DNA of 15,353 nucleotides from Holosporales bacterium. Its GTDB lineage: Bacteria; Pseudomonadota; Alphaproteobacteria; UBA3830; JAIRMZ01. Location: the NCBI GenBank assembly GCA_031258355.1, contig JAIRMZ010000042.1:1-15353 (forward strand). The letters run 5' to 3'. This document shows, in pieces, positions 1 to 8,089 of this stretch. Numbering within the stretch: position 1 is the stretch's first letter; every line of letters begins with the position of its first letter. The position numbers were made by a program, and so were the translations under genes. Below the pieces are notes generated by a model. The model did no database searches. It worked only from the letters and a program-made list of their open reading frames with translations, and was not told the origin of the DNA.

Positions 1-785
1 CAAAAATCGAAAACGCAGAGATTGACAAAATTTACCGCCTGTCGCTATCTGCCCAGCAATTGGCGGTTCAACAGCAGCGACGCGCCGAGTTGTTAAGAAA
101 ACAAGGTCTTCTCTCTCAAAAGGAAAGTGATACCGTACATCAAACCCTCCTTGAAACAGAGAAGACACTGGCTCGTGCGCAGATCGATTGTGAAAATATG
201 TTAGTAAAGGCGCCTTTTGATGGTGTGCTGGGCACTTATAAGACAAAAGACGGCGCACAGGTATCCGTTGGGACATCTCTTGCGACTTTCTACAATCCAG
301 AAACCCTTCTAGTGGAATTTGCTATTCCTAGTCAATACATCGCGAAGGTTCATCTTGGCCAACTGGTAACCATTCAAGGCCAATCATTAGCATTAAAATA
401 TGTGCAACAAGCGATCGATGAAGAAACACGAATGTGTCCGGCTTCTGTAGAAATATTCGGAGCGTCAGGCTCTTGGGTGATCGGATCCTCCGTTGAAATC
501 AAACTTACCGTGGAGGAAAAATCAAACGTGCTTATTATCCCGCGTAGCGCCATTTTTCTCAGAGGGGGTAAGGATGTGGTTTATGTCGTAGGAAAAGATA
601 ATATTATAGAAGAACGCAGTGTCCTCTTAGGAATATCCGATCGAGAGAGGATCGAAGTGACTTCCGGTCTTAGTGAAAAAGAGGTTATTGTTGCGATTGG
701 GCAAGATCGACTTTATCCTGGCATATCTGTCAAAATGACAAAAAGCTCTTCTAGCACAGCTGACAAAAAGACGGCGTCGTTGTGA
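1..785 (+). CDS. RND efflux adaptor (HlyD/MexA-type membrane fusion protein), 5'-truncated by the window edge
   Basis: This is the periplasmic adaptor of a tripartite RND efflux pump, which bridges the inner-membrane pump and an outer-membrane channel. The frame is open from position 3 back to the window edge, so the signal peptide or lipid anchor and the first lipoyl half lie outside. A TTG at 60 is not a credible start because homologous coiled-coil sequence continues upstream of it. Visible in order: the end of the alpha-hairpin (Gln/Glu/Leu-rich, to about nt 200), the second lipoyl half with VKAPFDGVLG (about 204-233) and DGAQVSVG, the beta-barrel (VEFAIPSQYIAKVHLGQ, then AIDEETR), and a membrane-proximal domain with IPRSAIFLRGG, VTSGL and a final GQDRLYPGISVKM. 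Its TGA overlaps the GTG of the pump gene (GTGA), so the two genes are translationally coupled. The substrate cannot be told from sequence. Family assignment is secure. Confidence 0.9.
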   Translation, partial: KIENAEIDKIYRLSLSAQQLAVQQQRRAELLRKQGLLSQKESDTVHQTLLETEKTLARAQIDCENMLVKAPFDGVLGTYKTKDGAQVSVGTSLATFYNPETLLVEFAIPSQYIAKVHLGQLVTIQGQSLALKYVQQAIDEETRMCPASVEIFGASGSWVIGSSVEIKLTVEEKSNVLIIPRSAIFLRGGKDVVYVVGKDNIIEERSVLLGISDRERIEVTSGLSEKEVIVAIGQDRLYPGISVKMTKSSSSTADKKTASL

Positions 786-3700
786 ATTTCACTGCGTTTT
801 TTATTAAGAACCCTGTTTGGGCGCTTGTCTTAAATGTGATGAGCATGGTTGTGGGCTTCTTAAGTCTCCAATCTTTGTCTGTACGCGAATATCCGCAAGT
901 CTCCATTCCCGCGATGACGGTCATTGTTGCTTACGACAACGCTTCTCCTGAGGTGATGGAATCGGTCATCACCATGCCCTTAGAAGACGAGCTCGCCGGT
1001 GTGGAAAGGCTTGAAAAGGTCACATCTCGCTCTTACTACGGCTACGCATCGGTGAATTTGACCTTCCTCGAAGGGACATCTTCGGATAAGGCGATTGCCT
1101 CCGTTCGTGATGCGTTGAGTCGTGTCCGAGACCGCTTGCCGCACGATGTGCACGAACCTGTTATTTATCGTCACCATGCACAAGAAAGTGAGTTGCCTTT
1201 GGTGCTTTTATCTCTCGAATCCGAGACGCTCAATACTCAAGAATTGAGCCATTTCGCGAATCTCACGATCAAAAACGCTTTTCGCAGTATCGAAGGTGTC
1301 TCCTCCGTAGAAGTTTGGGGAGATAGCTATGTCACCAAGGTCAAGCTAGACCCTCAGAAGATGCACCTATTCTCAATCAATGCCGGAGACGTTTACAACG
1401 CCCTTCGTGAAGAAGCCTTGCTTAGGCCTGTGGGCAAATTCAGAAATAAAGTTGCTACCTCACTAGAAGCGGGAATCAAGGATGAAAATGACCTCAAAAA
1501 GATTGTCATAAAAACGTGGAATTCTGCCCATAAGACGCAGGCGGTTTTTTTGAAAGATATTTCCACGATAGAAGTTACTTCAGGTGATCAAGGGTTTCGC
1601 GCTTATAGGGATGGGAAAAAAGCAACGTTTCTTGCGATCAAAGCGGCGTCTGATGCAAATCCCGTTGAGGTTTCGAACAGAGTCCATGAGGAAATTCAGA
1701 AATTGCGCCAGGAGATCTCTACCGATTTCTCCCTTGTTCCTGTGTTAGATCAAGCAGAATTTGTGCGTGAGGCTCTCAAGAATGCTGGACAGGCCACGCT
1801 GGAAGCGATTTCCCTCGTCATTCTTCTTGTTTTCCTTTTTCTTCGGAGTGGACGGGCTACCCTTGTGCCCATCGTGACGATTCCTCTTTCTCTTATGGGT
1901 GCGGTCACCTTTCTGAAAATGTTCGGCTTCTCGTTAAATATCATGACCTTACTGGCTATGGTTCTTGCCGTAGGTCTTGTTGTCGATGATGCCATTGTGG
2001 TATTGGAAAATATTTCACGACATATCGAAAAAGGCTTGACGAAAAAGGAAGCAGCATTGCAAGGCACGCGAGAGCTCGGAGGGGCCATTATCGCAATGAC
2101 ATTGACCTTGGTCAGCGTCTATCTACCCTTCGTGTTTGTAGAGGGGGCCATCGGGCAACTCTTTCTTGAATTTGCGGTGGCCCTTGCGGGTAGTGTGCTG
2201 ATTTCCGGATTTGTCGCTCTCACCCTCTCGCCATTGATGTGTTCTCGCCTCCTGCGTCCCCAGGCAGAACTTATGTTTCCAAAATTGGATGAGATTTTTA
2301 AACGCCTTACACAGAAGTATGCCACCTTTTTGACGCGTAGAATGGAAAAAACCTACTCCGCTTACCTTTTTGCCATCGCCTTCTTGGGAATTTCCCTTTT
2401 CTTTTTGCACAAGCTTCCTCAAGAGACGGCCCCCACAGAAGATCGCGGGATGGTCATGGGATACCTGCCTTCCGTGGAGGGGAAAGATAGAGATTACTAT
2501 GAAAAGCAAGTACAAAAAGTAGCCAAGTTCTTCGAAGATGTGCCAGAAAAACGCCATTGCATTGCTGGAGCGAATCAAAATGATGGGGTCATTTTTTGCC
2601 CTTTGTGTAAGAAAGGGGAGCGAACAAGGTCCTCACATAATATTGCTTTCGCTATGGAGGAAAAGGTACAGGATTTTACTGCGCAAAATGTCTATGTATG
2701 GAGCGAAGACGCACAGCTACCTGGTGTTTTACAAAGTCAAGGATCTTCCCATTTTCAGATTGTCATTTCGACGAATGGGACATATCAAGAACTTTACGAA
2801 AATCTGGAAAAGTGTTGTACAACGCTCCGAAAGAATCCCCTATTCTCCCGTATAAGACATAATCTTAATCTCAATAATCGGACCTATAAAATTTCCGTCG
2901 ATCCGTATCAAGCAGCAAAACTAGGACTCACAAAAGGACAAATCGCTAACACCTTAGAGGTATTTTTTAGTGGGAATCGCCATGGGAGGTTCGAGAAGGA
3001 CGGCATCACCTACCCTATTCTCATTGAAACAGAAGAGAAGCCGTGGGACTTGTCGGGAATATACCTGACAAACGTGGCGGGACAAAAGATTTCTTTAGAT
3101 GTCGTAGCGCAAATGAAATCCGTGACAGAGCCTTCTTATTTCTTTCATTACAACCAGATGCGATCGGCTACCCTTAATTTTCATGCGCCTCCAGGAGAGG
3201 AGACTTCAGATTTTCTCAAAAAGAGCTTGCAGGCTCTCGATGAACATTTGCCCAAATATTATAAGAAAACACCGACAGGAGAGGCAGCATCTATTAAAAA
3301 CACGACGCATACCATGGCATCGCTTTTTGTTCTTGCTATTGTTTTCATCTTTGCGATTCTTTCCTTACAGTTTAATAATTTTCGAGATCCACTGATTATC
3401 TTGTTGGGCGCACCCTTAGCCTGCGCAGGAGCGTTGTTAGGGCTTTGGCTCATGGGCCTTTCACTAAACATTTACACCGCTGTCGGGCTGATTACACTCG
3501 TTGGTTTGATCGCGAAACATGGAATCTTGATCCTTGCCTTCACCAATCAACGCCTAGACCAGGGGGAACCTGTCCTCCAAGCGATCCATCAGGCAATGTG
3601 CATCCGCCTTCGCCCTATTCTCATGACGACGGGAGCCATGTTCCTGGGGTCCCTTCCGCTTTGCCTTCCTGGGACTTATGGTTCCGAATCACGTCAAGCT

Positions 3701-3820
3701 ATTGGCGTTGTTCTCACCTACGGCTTATTTTTGGGCACACTCTTTATGCTCCTTCTCTTTCCCCCTTTGTGCAAGATTTTCAAGAAAGCACCCCAGCAAG
3801 AGGCGGCCTCTTATTGCTAA
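782..3820 (+). CDS. RND family efflux pump, inner-membrane permease subunit (AcrB/MexB-like)
   Basis: A proton-driven inner-membrane transporter of 1012 residues, close to the usual ~1,030-1,050 of the HAE1/HAE2-type RND family. TM1 is at about residues 8-28, followed by a large periplasmic loop, a TM2-6 block at about 335-485, TM7 near 525-545, a second periplasmic loop, and TM8-12 from about 855 to the end. The proton-relay residues are present: the Asp pair D402-D403 in GLVVDDAIVVLENI (equivalent to AcrB D407/D408) and K912 in GLIAKHGILI (equivalent to AcrB K940), so the pump should be functional. The GTG start overlaps the adaptor stop, and there is no strong Shine-Dalgarno of its own. 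An outer-membrane channel gene is not in the window. One oddity is a CPLC motif (C606, C609) plus C593 in the second periplasmic loop, where relatives usually lack cysteines. The stop overlaps the convergent ftsY stop by 4 bp. Drug or metal specificity cannot be inferred. Confidence 0.95.
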   Translation: MNFTAFFIKNPVWALVLNVMSMVVGFLSLQSLSVREYPQVSIPAMTVIVAYDNASPEVMESVITMPLEDELAGVERLEKVTSRSYYGYASVNLTFLEGTSSDKAIASVRDALSRVRDRLPHDVHEPVIYRHHAQESELPLVLLSLESETLNTQELSHFANLTIKNAFRSIEGVSSVEVWGDSYVTKVKLDPQKMHLFSINAGDVYNALREEALLRPVGKFRNKVATSLEAGIKDENDLKKIVIKTWNSAHKTQAVFLKDISTIEVTSGDQGFRAYRDGKKATFLAIKAASDANPVEVSNRVHEEIQKLRQEISTDFSLVPVLDQAEFVREALKNAGQATLEAISLVILLVFLFLRSGRATLVPIVTIPLSLMGAVTFLKMFGFSLNIMTLLAMVLAVGLVVDDAIVVLENISRHIEKGLTKKEAALQGTRELGGAIIAMTLTLVSVYLPFVFVEGAIGQLFLEFAVALAGSVLISGFVALTLSPLMCSRLLRPQAELMFPKLDEIFKRLTQKYATFLTRRMEKTYSAYLFAIAFLGISLFFLHKLPQETAPTEDRGMVMGYLPSVEGKDRDYYEKQVQKVAKFFEDVPEKRHCIAGANQNDGVIFCPLCKKGERTRSSHNIAFAMEEKVQDFTAQNVYVWSEDAQLPGVLQSQGSSHFQIVISTNGTYQELYENLEKCCTTLRKNPLFSRIRHNLNLNNRTYKISVDPYQAAKLGLTKGQIANTLEVFFSGNRHGRFEKDGITYPILIETEEKPWDLSGIYLTNVAGQKISLDVVAQMKSVTEPSYFFHYNQMRSATLNFHAPPGEETSDFLKKSLQALDEHLPKYYKKTPTGEAASIKNTTHTMASLFVLAIVFIFAILSLQFNNFRDPLIILLGAPLACAGALLGLWLMGLSLNIYTAVGLITLVGLIAKHGILILAFTNQRLDQGEPVLQAIHQAMCIRLRPILMTTGAMFLGSLPLCLPGTYGSESRQAIGVVLTYGLFLGTLFMLLLFPPLCKIFKKAPQQEAASYC

Positions 3821-4725
3821 GAGATGAGAGCAGTGACAAAAGCCTGTGCATCAAAGGAACTGAAATCTTCCAAGGACTCTCCTGTCCCAATGGCGCGGAG
3901 AGGAATTTGATATTTCTGAACGAGCGGCACGATAATGCCTCCTTTTGCTGTTCCGTCCAGTTTTGTCACAATAAGTCCGGAAAGGCCGAGAGAACCTTGA
4001 AAAACCTCTGCTTGAGCAAGCGCCTCTTGCCCTGTTGTCGCATCAAGGACAAGGAGCGCTTCTTGAGGAGCTTCAGGGCAGAGCTTTTTGAGCACACGTT
4101 GGATTTTCTCTAATTCCGCCATCAGATCAGCACGTGTATGGAGGCGTCCTGCTGTATCAATGAGGAGGGTTTCTCCAGGACCTGTGGCCTCAAAAGCGCT
4201 GTACGCAAGGGCTGCCGCATCGGAACCTGGAGGTGCGGTATGGACGGGGATATCAAGCTTCTGCCCCCAATGGCAGAGTTGAGCCACAGCTGCGGCACGA
4301 AAAGTATCACAGGCGGCAAGCCGGACAGGACGCCCCTGATGTTGCAAAAAGTACGCGATCTTTGCAGCAGTTGTCGTTTTGCCATTGCCATTTACTCCCG
4401 TCAGAAGGAAGGCGATGGGCTGGTCTTTCGGAAGTTGCCGCCAACTTGCTAAAGGGCGTTCATAGGGCACTAAGAGAGGAACAAGAACCTCTACAAGCGC
4501 CTTTTTCGCGTCTTCAAGAGAAAAATCTCTTGTAAAGGTCCTCTTTTTAAGGGTCGCAATGACAGCGGCAGCCCCCTGAGGCCCGAGGTCTGCGGCAATG
4601 AGAAGATCCTCTAATGCAGAAAGCTTTTCTTCATGAGAACAGCGCTGAGAGAAAAGGGACGAGAGTTTTTCAGCAAAAGTGCTCGATGTCCGAGAAAGCG
4701 CTCCTTTGAGGCGGTTCCAAAACAT
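3817..4725 (-). CDS. ftsY: Signal recognition particle receptor FtsY (SRP GTPase)
   Basis: The receptor for SRP-ribosome complexes at the inner membrane; it forms a GTPase heterodimer with Ffh. I start it at the ATG at 4725, giving 302 residues beginning MFWNRLKGAL, an amphipathic membrane-targeting helix typical of short alphaproteobacterial FtsY. The open frame extends 79 codons further upstream, but that part lies over the 3' end of the preceding gene and reads as unrelated sequence. N domain: about residues 10-90. NG GTPase motifs, in this numbering: P-loop GVNGNGKTTT from about 110, DTFRAAA 140-146, DTAGR 190-194, TKLDGTAKGG from 254, GTGE 280-283. No long acidic A domain is present. The ATG lies 4 nt after the TGA of the upstream membrane-protein gene and has no clear Shine-Dalgarno, so translation is probably coupled. 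It converges on the RND pump gene with a 4-bp overlap of stops. Confidence 0.96.
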   Translation of the reverse strand: MFWNRLKGALSRTSSTFAEKLSSLFSQRCSHEEKLSALEDLLIAADLGPQGAAAVIATLKKRTFTRDFSLEDAKKALVEVLVPLLVPYERPLASWRQLPKDQPIAFLLTGVNGNGKTTTAAKIAYFLQHQGRPVRLAACDTFRAAAVAQLCHWGQKLDIPVHTAPPGSDAAALAYSAFEATGPGETLLIDTAGRLHTRADLMAELEKIQRVLKKLCPEAPQEALLVLDATTGQEALAQAEVFQGSLGLSGLIVTKLDGTAKGGIIVPLVQKYQIPLRAIGTGESLEDFSSFDAQAFVTALIS

Positions 4726-4729
4726 TGTT

Positions 4730-5932
4730 TCAGGAAGAAAGGAGGCTAGCCCTGCGTTTTGTGCGCCAGTGCCTGATCCCATCCATAATACTCCACCATC
4801 CAAGAAGGCCAGAGAGGAAAACAACATGACCAACAGAAAGAAGATCGGCTCCGATAGAAAGGGTATAAAGCAAGAGGAATCCGACAATGTGAAGGAGAAG
4901 AGAAAATTGAACCAATGCTTCTTTGCTGGAAGGAATTTTCTTGAAAAATGAAGGCATCCCACGCAATGCCCATAAAAAACCTATAAGACAAAGAATTATA
5001 CCGTAAATAGAGAAAAAGGATGTTCCCTTCCACAAGAAATACAAAGGTCCATGCTGAGTAAGAAGGGAGAAAGATGCGGAGGCCTCTGTCCCCTCCCAGC
5101 AGTCCACAGGATGGAACAGGAGTATAGTGAAGAATAGCTTTTGCATTCCTCTTTCCAATCGCATTTTGGCCTTTTCAAAAGCGTACTCTTGATAACGTAA
5201 TGACTTGCGGAAAGACAAATTTTCCTCCCATTCCTCAGCAAGAATATTGCCTCTGCTGACAGCGTATTGGCACCATGCATGGCCTTGCGTATCACCTCCT
5301 CCGTCGGGGAACAATTCCTGAAGGTTGGGCTCTAAATTGATAAAACGTGGGTTTTTGCTGGTGAGGTGCCCGAGTGCCCAGGCCATTGTATCCGCTTGTC
5401 CAAAGGAAGCGATGGGGCAATCGAAGAAAAACGCGTTAATAGCGCACAATGTTTTGATAGGAAGCATTGTAGCGACAAATAGAAAAGCCAAGGGGCGGTG
5501 CGCTTTCTTCTTTAACAATTTCCATGAAGTGAAGACAAGAGGAAGCATCGTTATGGCAAACCAAGGAGTTACTTCCCTTAAAAAGCTCATAAATATCAAA
5601 CATAGAAGGACAGCGATTTTGTCGCCTCTTGAAAGTGCTTTCCCGAGGCAAAATCGGCAAAATCCAAGGACTACGACCAGTGCACAAAGATTGAAGAGGC
5701 CTCGATTAAGGACAACATTTGGTTCTCCAAGGCATACGCCTGTGGCGCAAGTCAACACTATGAAGAGACGGAGAATCCAAGGCCAGGAAAGGTCGCGCGT
5801 AAAGCGGTAAACATGGACACAAGCGAAAAGGAGGAAAGCGAGATTTGTGAGAAAAATCCCTGCACTCCAATGAGGTCCCAGAATGAATTTCCAAAAAGCA
5901 ATAAGGACAGGAAATCCTGGAAGTTTATACAC
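4730..5932 (-). CDS. Polytopic membrane protein, GT-C glycosyltransferase-like (PMT_2/GT39-type fold suspected), probably lacking its N-terminus
   Basis: A 400-residue integral membrane protein with about nine or ten hydrophobic segments (roughly 24-42, 49-67, 78-95, 104-118, 121-137, 145-167, 265-275, 298-318, 334-360, 362-380) and one large hydrophilic loop at about 185-255. The opening GGSVYKLPGFPVLIAFW, followed by GPHWSAGIFLTNLAF, resembles the 'PGYPLFLALLYKLFG' stretch that normally lies after the first TM helix and catalytic Asp loop of GT-C enzymes acting on polyprenyl-phosphate sugars. That N-terminal TM and Asp loop are not present in this frame: a TGA lies ten codons upstream of the GTG start. 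An AGGAGG 4 nt before the GTG (5937-5942) could allow initiation there, so it may be either a real short protein or a 5'-degraded gene. It is the first gene of a pair with ftsY. The enzyme role is inferred from fold-like features only. Confidence 0.55.
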   Translation of the reverse strand: MYKLPGFPVLIAFWKFILGPHWSAGIFLTNLAFLLFACVHVYRFTRDLSWPWILRLFIVLTCATGVCLGEPNVVLNRGLFNLCALVVVLGFCRFCLGKALSRGDKIAVLLCLIFMSFLREVTPWFAITMLPLVFTSWKLLKKKAHRPLAFLFVATMLPIKTLCAINAFFFDCPIASFGQADTMAWALGHLTSKNPRFINLEPNLQELFPDGGGDTQGHAWCQYAVSRGNILAEEWEENLSFRKSLRYQEYAFEKAKMRLERGMQKLFFTILLFHPVDCWEGTEASASFSLLTQHGPLYFLWKGTSFFSIYGIILCLIGFLWALRGMPSFFKKIPSSKEALVQFSLLLHIVGFLLLYTLSIGADLLSVGHVVFLSGLLGWWSIMDGIRHWRTKRRASLLSS

Positions 5933-6253
5933 AGACCCTCCTAAGGCAAGACAAGGATATCAACTGAGCTTCCGCAATCCAATGTGGAGATCCTTTTCCT
6001 TAGGCGTTTTACAACCAATAACGATTTTTTGTTTAAAAGATGGACGATGGCGGGTATTTTATATACGAATAGGAAAAGAATGTTTCAGAAATCTCTCCAA
6101 CACTCCCCCCACTATACCTATCTTCTTTGCAAGGTGATCTCTCTTAATATCCATAAATATCGATAATATCATCCTTTTCTCGCTTCTTTTTGAATTTTTC
6201 GCCTCCAAGTTGCAATGATGCCACCGTAAGCTGTAATCCCAAGGAGGAAAGAT
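5933..6253. other. 321-bp divergent intergenic region
   Basis: This lies between the - strand GT-C-like gene and the + strand repeat-protein gene, so it should hold both promoters. I see AT-rich stretches at 6140-6180 (TTAATATCC, TCGATAATATC) but no convincing -35/-10 pair. An AGGAGG at 6242-6247 serves the + gene with a 6-nt spacer. On the - strand the frame of the GT-C-like gene continues upstream for a while, broken by TGA at 5962-5960 and a further stop near 6060, from an ATG-led piece beginning MDIKRDHLAKK. None of this resembles a GT-C N-terminus clearly. No RNA gene or repeat was recognised. Confidence 0.5.
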
Positions 6254-7933
6254 ATGAGACGGCTGTTTGTTGGACTTTTGATAGGCACAAGTTTAAGTGC
6301 ATGGGCAATGGAGCGTCCCTCTGAGGAGGGCCAGATAGTGGCACTGCGCCAAGCATCGCAAGGATTTTTGGCACAGCAAAAGACGAATGTTTTTATTCAG
6401 TTAGGAGAGGGGAATCAAGTGATCGTATCCTTTCGGAAGGGAATGCCCGTCCCCTGTGAGAGGGAGCTCCTCGGACTGGAGAATCCGGATGAGGAGCATA
6501 CGTATCCTGTTTACAAGTTAGCTTTGCAGCTTCCAGGATTTCTTCAGCCTTTTTTGCTGGATCGATACGTTGACAAAGAGAACCCTCTACCGCACGAACG
6601 GCAAATTTTATCTGTAACAGATAATGATCAAAGAGAGGGGACAGAACGTTGTGTCAATGTTTATGTGTGGGCAGAAGGAAAAGAGCATGTCTTACGGCAG
6701 GAGGTGCAATACGAACCGTATCCTTTTATGGATCGTACAGAGGATCGGTGGGATGAAAAAGCGCGTTTTATTGTGAGGGATTATACTCGGAGTGATCGGA
6801 CAAAATATTCAAAAGATATCGATATGTTTCCTCATGAAGAGCAAATTCTCTCTGTACAGGATGATGACGATAGTCTGTCGATGAAGCAGTGTGTGGAAAC
6901 ATTCGTCTTGATCGCGGGATCGCGCCTTTCGTTGAAGACGGAGGAACGGACTCTGCCTTACCCCTTTACAGAGCGAGAAGAGGATCGGAGGAGTCAGCGC
7001 CTTTATGCCTTGGTGCGGCAATATACGCGGAGCAATCAGTCAATATTTTCTCGAGATACTCAGACTTTCCCGTACCAGGAGCGGGTTAAGACAGAAGATG
7101 AAGATGGGTCCTTGTCGACGAAACGCACGGTTGAGACGTTTGTGACTTGGGGAACACCGTATAAGGTACTGATGACAGAGGTTCGGTTTGTTCCTTATCC
7201 TTTTACGGATCGAGAAGAGTGGCAGGATGAAGCAAGAGTGCTGGAGTTTTGGAGAGACTGCTATCGGAGTGATGGGAGCGTGCTTAAAATATCTCAGGAG
7301 AAGCATCTTTATCAGACACGGGACATAGGACAAATTTTCAAAGATGAAATGCTTTGCTGTGAGACATCTACGGAGACGTTTGTCACCGCTCGTGGTCGCG
7401 ATTGGGTGCGCCGAATCGAGACGAAGGAGGTACCTTATCTCTTTATCGAGGAAAGGGAGGAGCAGCAGGATGCTTCTAAAGCTTTGTTTTTGATACATGA
7501 TTATAAACGTCCAGATAAACAAATAGTGTCGCGAGTGCATCAAATAGTTCCTTATGAGAGAGAGGAAATATCGTGCAAGGACAAAGATAAGGTTTTAGCG
7601 ACGTTCCGCACTTTTTCTACTTTCGCTCGCGTACGTGGAGTGAAGAAAGAGATAAGCCGCAGCAAAGAAGCTATCCCCTATCCTTGTACCGTCTCTTATG
7701 AAGACCACCAGCACCGCAATGACAATACTTTAGTGATCGAGCATTATAAGATCTCGACTTATACACGAAGTATCGGGACAGAATTGGAACAACGCACCTT
7801 TATGGGAGCGGATTCATATCCCCAAGAAGAGAACGGCTTTTGGGATACGGTCGTCAAAGTGGCTGTAGGTGCTTTTAGTATTGCTGGTATTGCTACGGGA
7901 CATGTTGAATTGGTTATGGCTACAGCTCCATAG
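6254..7933 (+). CDS. Secreted protein with five ~80-residue tandem repeats, function unknown
   Basis: 559 residues; no family recognised. The start is supported by AGGAGG 6 nt upstream and by a classic Sec signal peptide, MRRLFVGLLIGTSLSAWA, with likely cleavage after residue 18. After a unique segment (19-110), five imperfect repeats of almost exactly 80 residues follow: 111-190, 191-270, 271-350, 351-430 and 431 to about 513. Each unit runs: a Pro-x-Glu-Arg-like opening (PHERQILS, PHEEQILS, PYQERVKT, PYEREEIS), an acidic D/E-rich turn, a Thr-Phe-Val strand (VETFV, TETFV), a Tyr-Pro-Phe motif (PYPF or close), a charged REE/EDR stretch, then a YTRS-like ending (DYTRSDR, QYTRSNQ, CYRSDGS, DYKRPDK). 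The C-terminus (about 526-555) is a small-residue-rich hydrophobic segment that could anchor or insert. Highly charged, with few Cys. Possibly a surface or effector-like protein; that is inference from export and repeats alone. Monocistronic, followed by a hairpin. Confidence 0.85.
   Translation: MRRLFVGLLIGTSLSAWAMERPSEEGQIVALRQASQGFLAQQKTNVFIQLGEGNQVIVSFRKGMPVPCERELLGLENPDEEHTYPVYKLALQLPGFLQPFLLDRYVDKENPLPHERQILSVTDNDQREGTERCVNVYVWAEGKEHVLRQEVQYEPYPFMDRTEDRWDEKARFIVRDYTRSDRTKYSKDIDMFPHEEQILSVQDDDDSLSMKQCVETFVLIAGSRLSLKTEERTLPYPFTEREEDRRSQRLYALVRQYTRSNQSIFSRDTQTFPYQERVKTEDEDGSLSTKRTVETFVTWGTPYKVLMTEVRFVPYPFTDREEWQDEARVLEFWRDCYRSDGSVLKISQEKHLYQTRDIGQIFKDEMLCCETSTETFVTARGRDWVRRIETKEVPYLFIEEREEQQDASKALFLIHDYKRPDKQIVSRVHQIVPYEREEISCKDKDKVLATFRTFSTFARVRGVKKEISRSKEAIPYPCTVSYEDHQHRNDNTLVIEHYKISTYTRSIGTELEQRTFMGADSYPQEENGFWDTVVKVAVGAFSIAGIATGHVELVMATAP
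6584..7792 (+). repeat. Five in-frame ~240-bp repeats within the secreted protein gene
   Basis: Unit boundaries by protein alignment: 6584-6823, 6824-7063, 7064-7303, 7304-7543 and 7544 to about 7792. Unit length is 80 codons in the first four and about 83 in the last. They are much more alike at the protein level (YPF/YTRS landmarks) than at the nucleotide level, so they are old duplications kept under selection, not recent slippage. A weaker, shortened half-unit may precede them at residues 64-110 (PVPCERELLG). Confidence 0.8.
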
Positions 7934-7969
7934 CCGGCAGATAGGAATTCATAATTAGATATAGGTGTA

Positions 7970-7995
7970 GGAAGGGAAGATAATTCTTCCCTTCC
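7970..7995. terminator. Perfect 11-bp hairpin between convergent genes, possible bidirectional terminator
   Basis: Arms GGAAGGGAAGA (7970-7980) and TCTTCCCTTCC (7985-7995) pair without mismatch around a TAAT loop. It lies 36 bp after the repeat-protein stop and about 95 bp before the lepA stop, where a shared terminator is expected. Neither side has a real T-tract, so an intrinsic terminator of the standard form is not proven. An 11-bp direct repeat GAATTCATAAT flanks it (7945-7955 and 8019-8029). Confidence 0.5.
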
Positions 7996-8089
7996 ACTAG
8001 CTTGAGATAGAAGAATTCGAATTCATAATCGTATGGTCGGAAATTACGAAGCAGCTGAATGCAAAACTATATGTAGGAGTTCTTGCTTT

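Noticed and set aside
3445..4113. 222-codon + strand open frame
   Set aside because: It runs across the 3' end of the RND gene and antisense to ftsY, with Pro/Ser/His-rich low-quality composition; it is a shadow frame.
4726..4962. Extended FtsY N-terminus (381-residue version) with a hydrophobic stretch
   Set aside because: The extra 79 codons lie over the 3' end of the membrane-protein gene in a different frame. The ATG at 4725 gives the usual short FtsY with a typical amphipathic start and sits 4 nt after the upstream stop.
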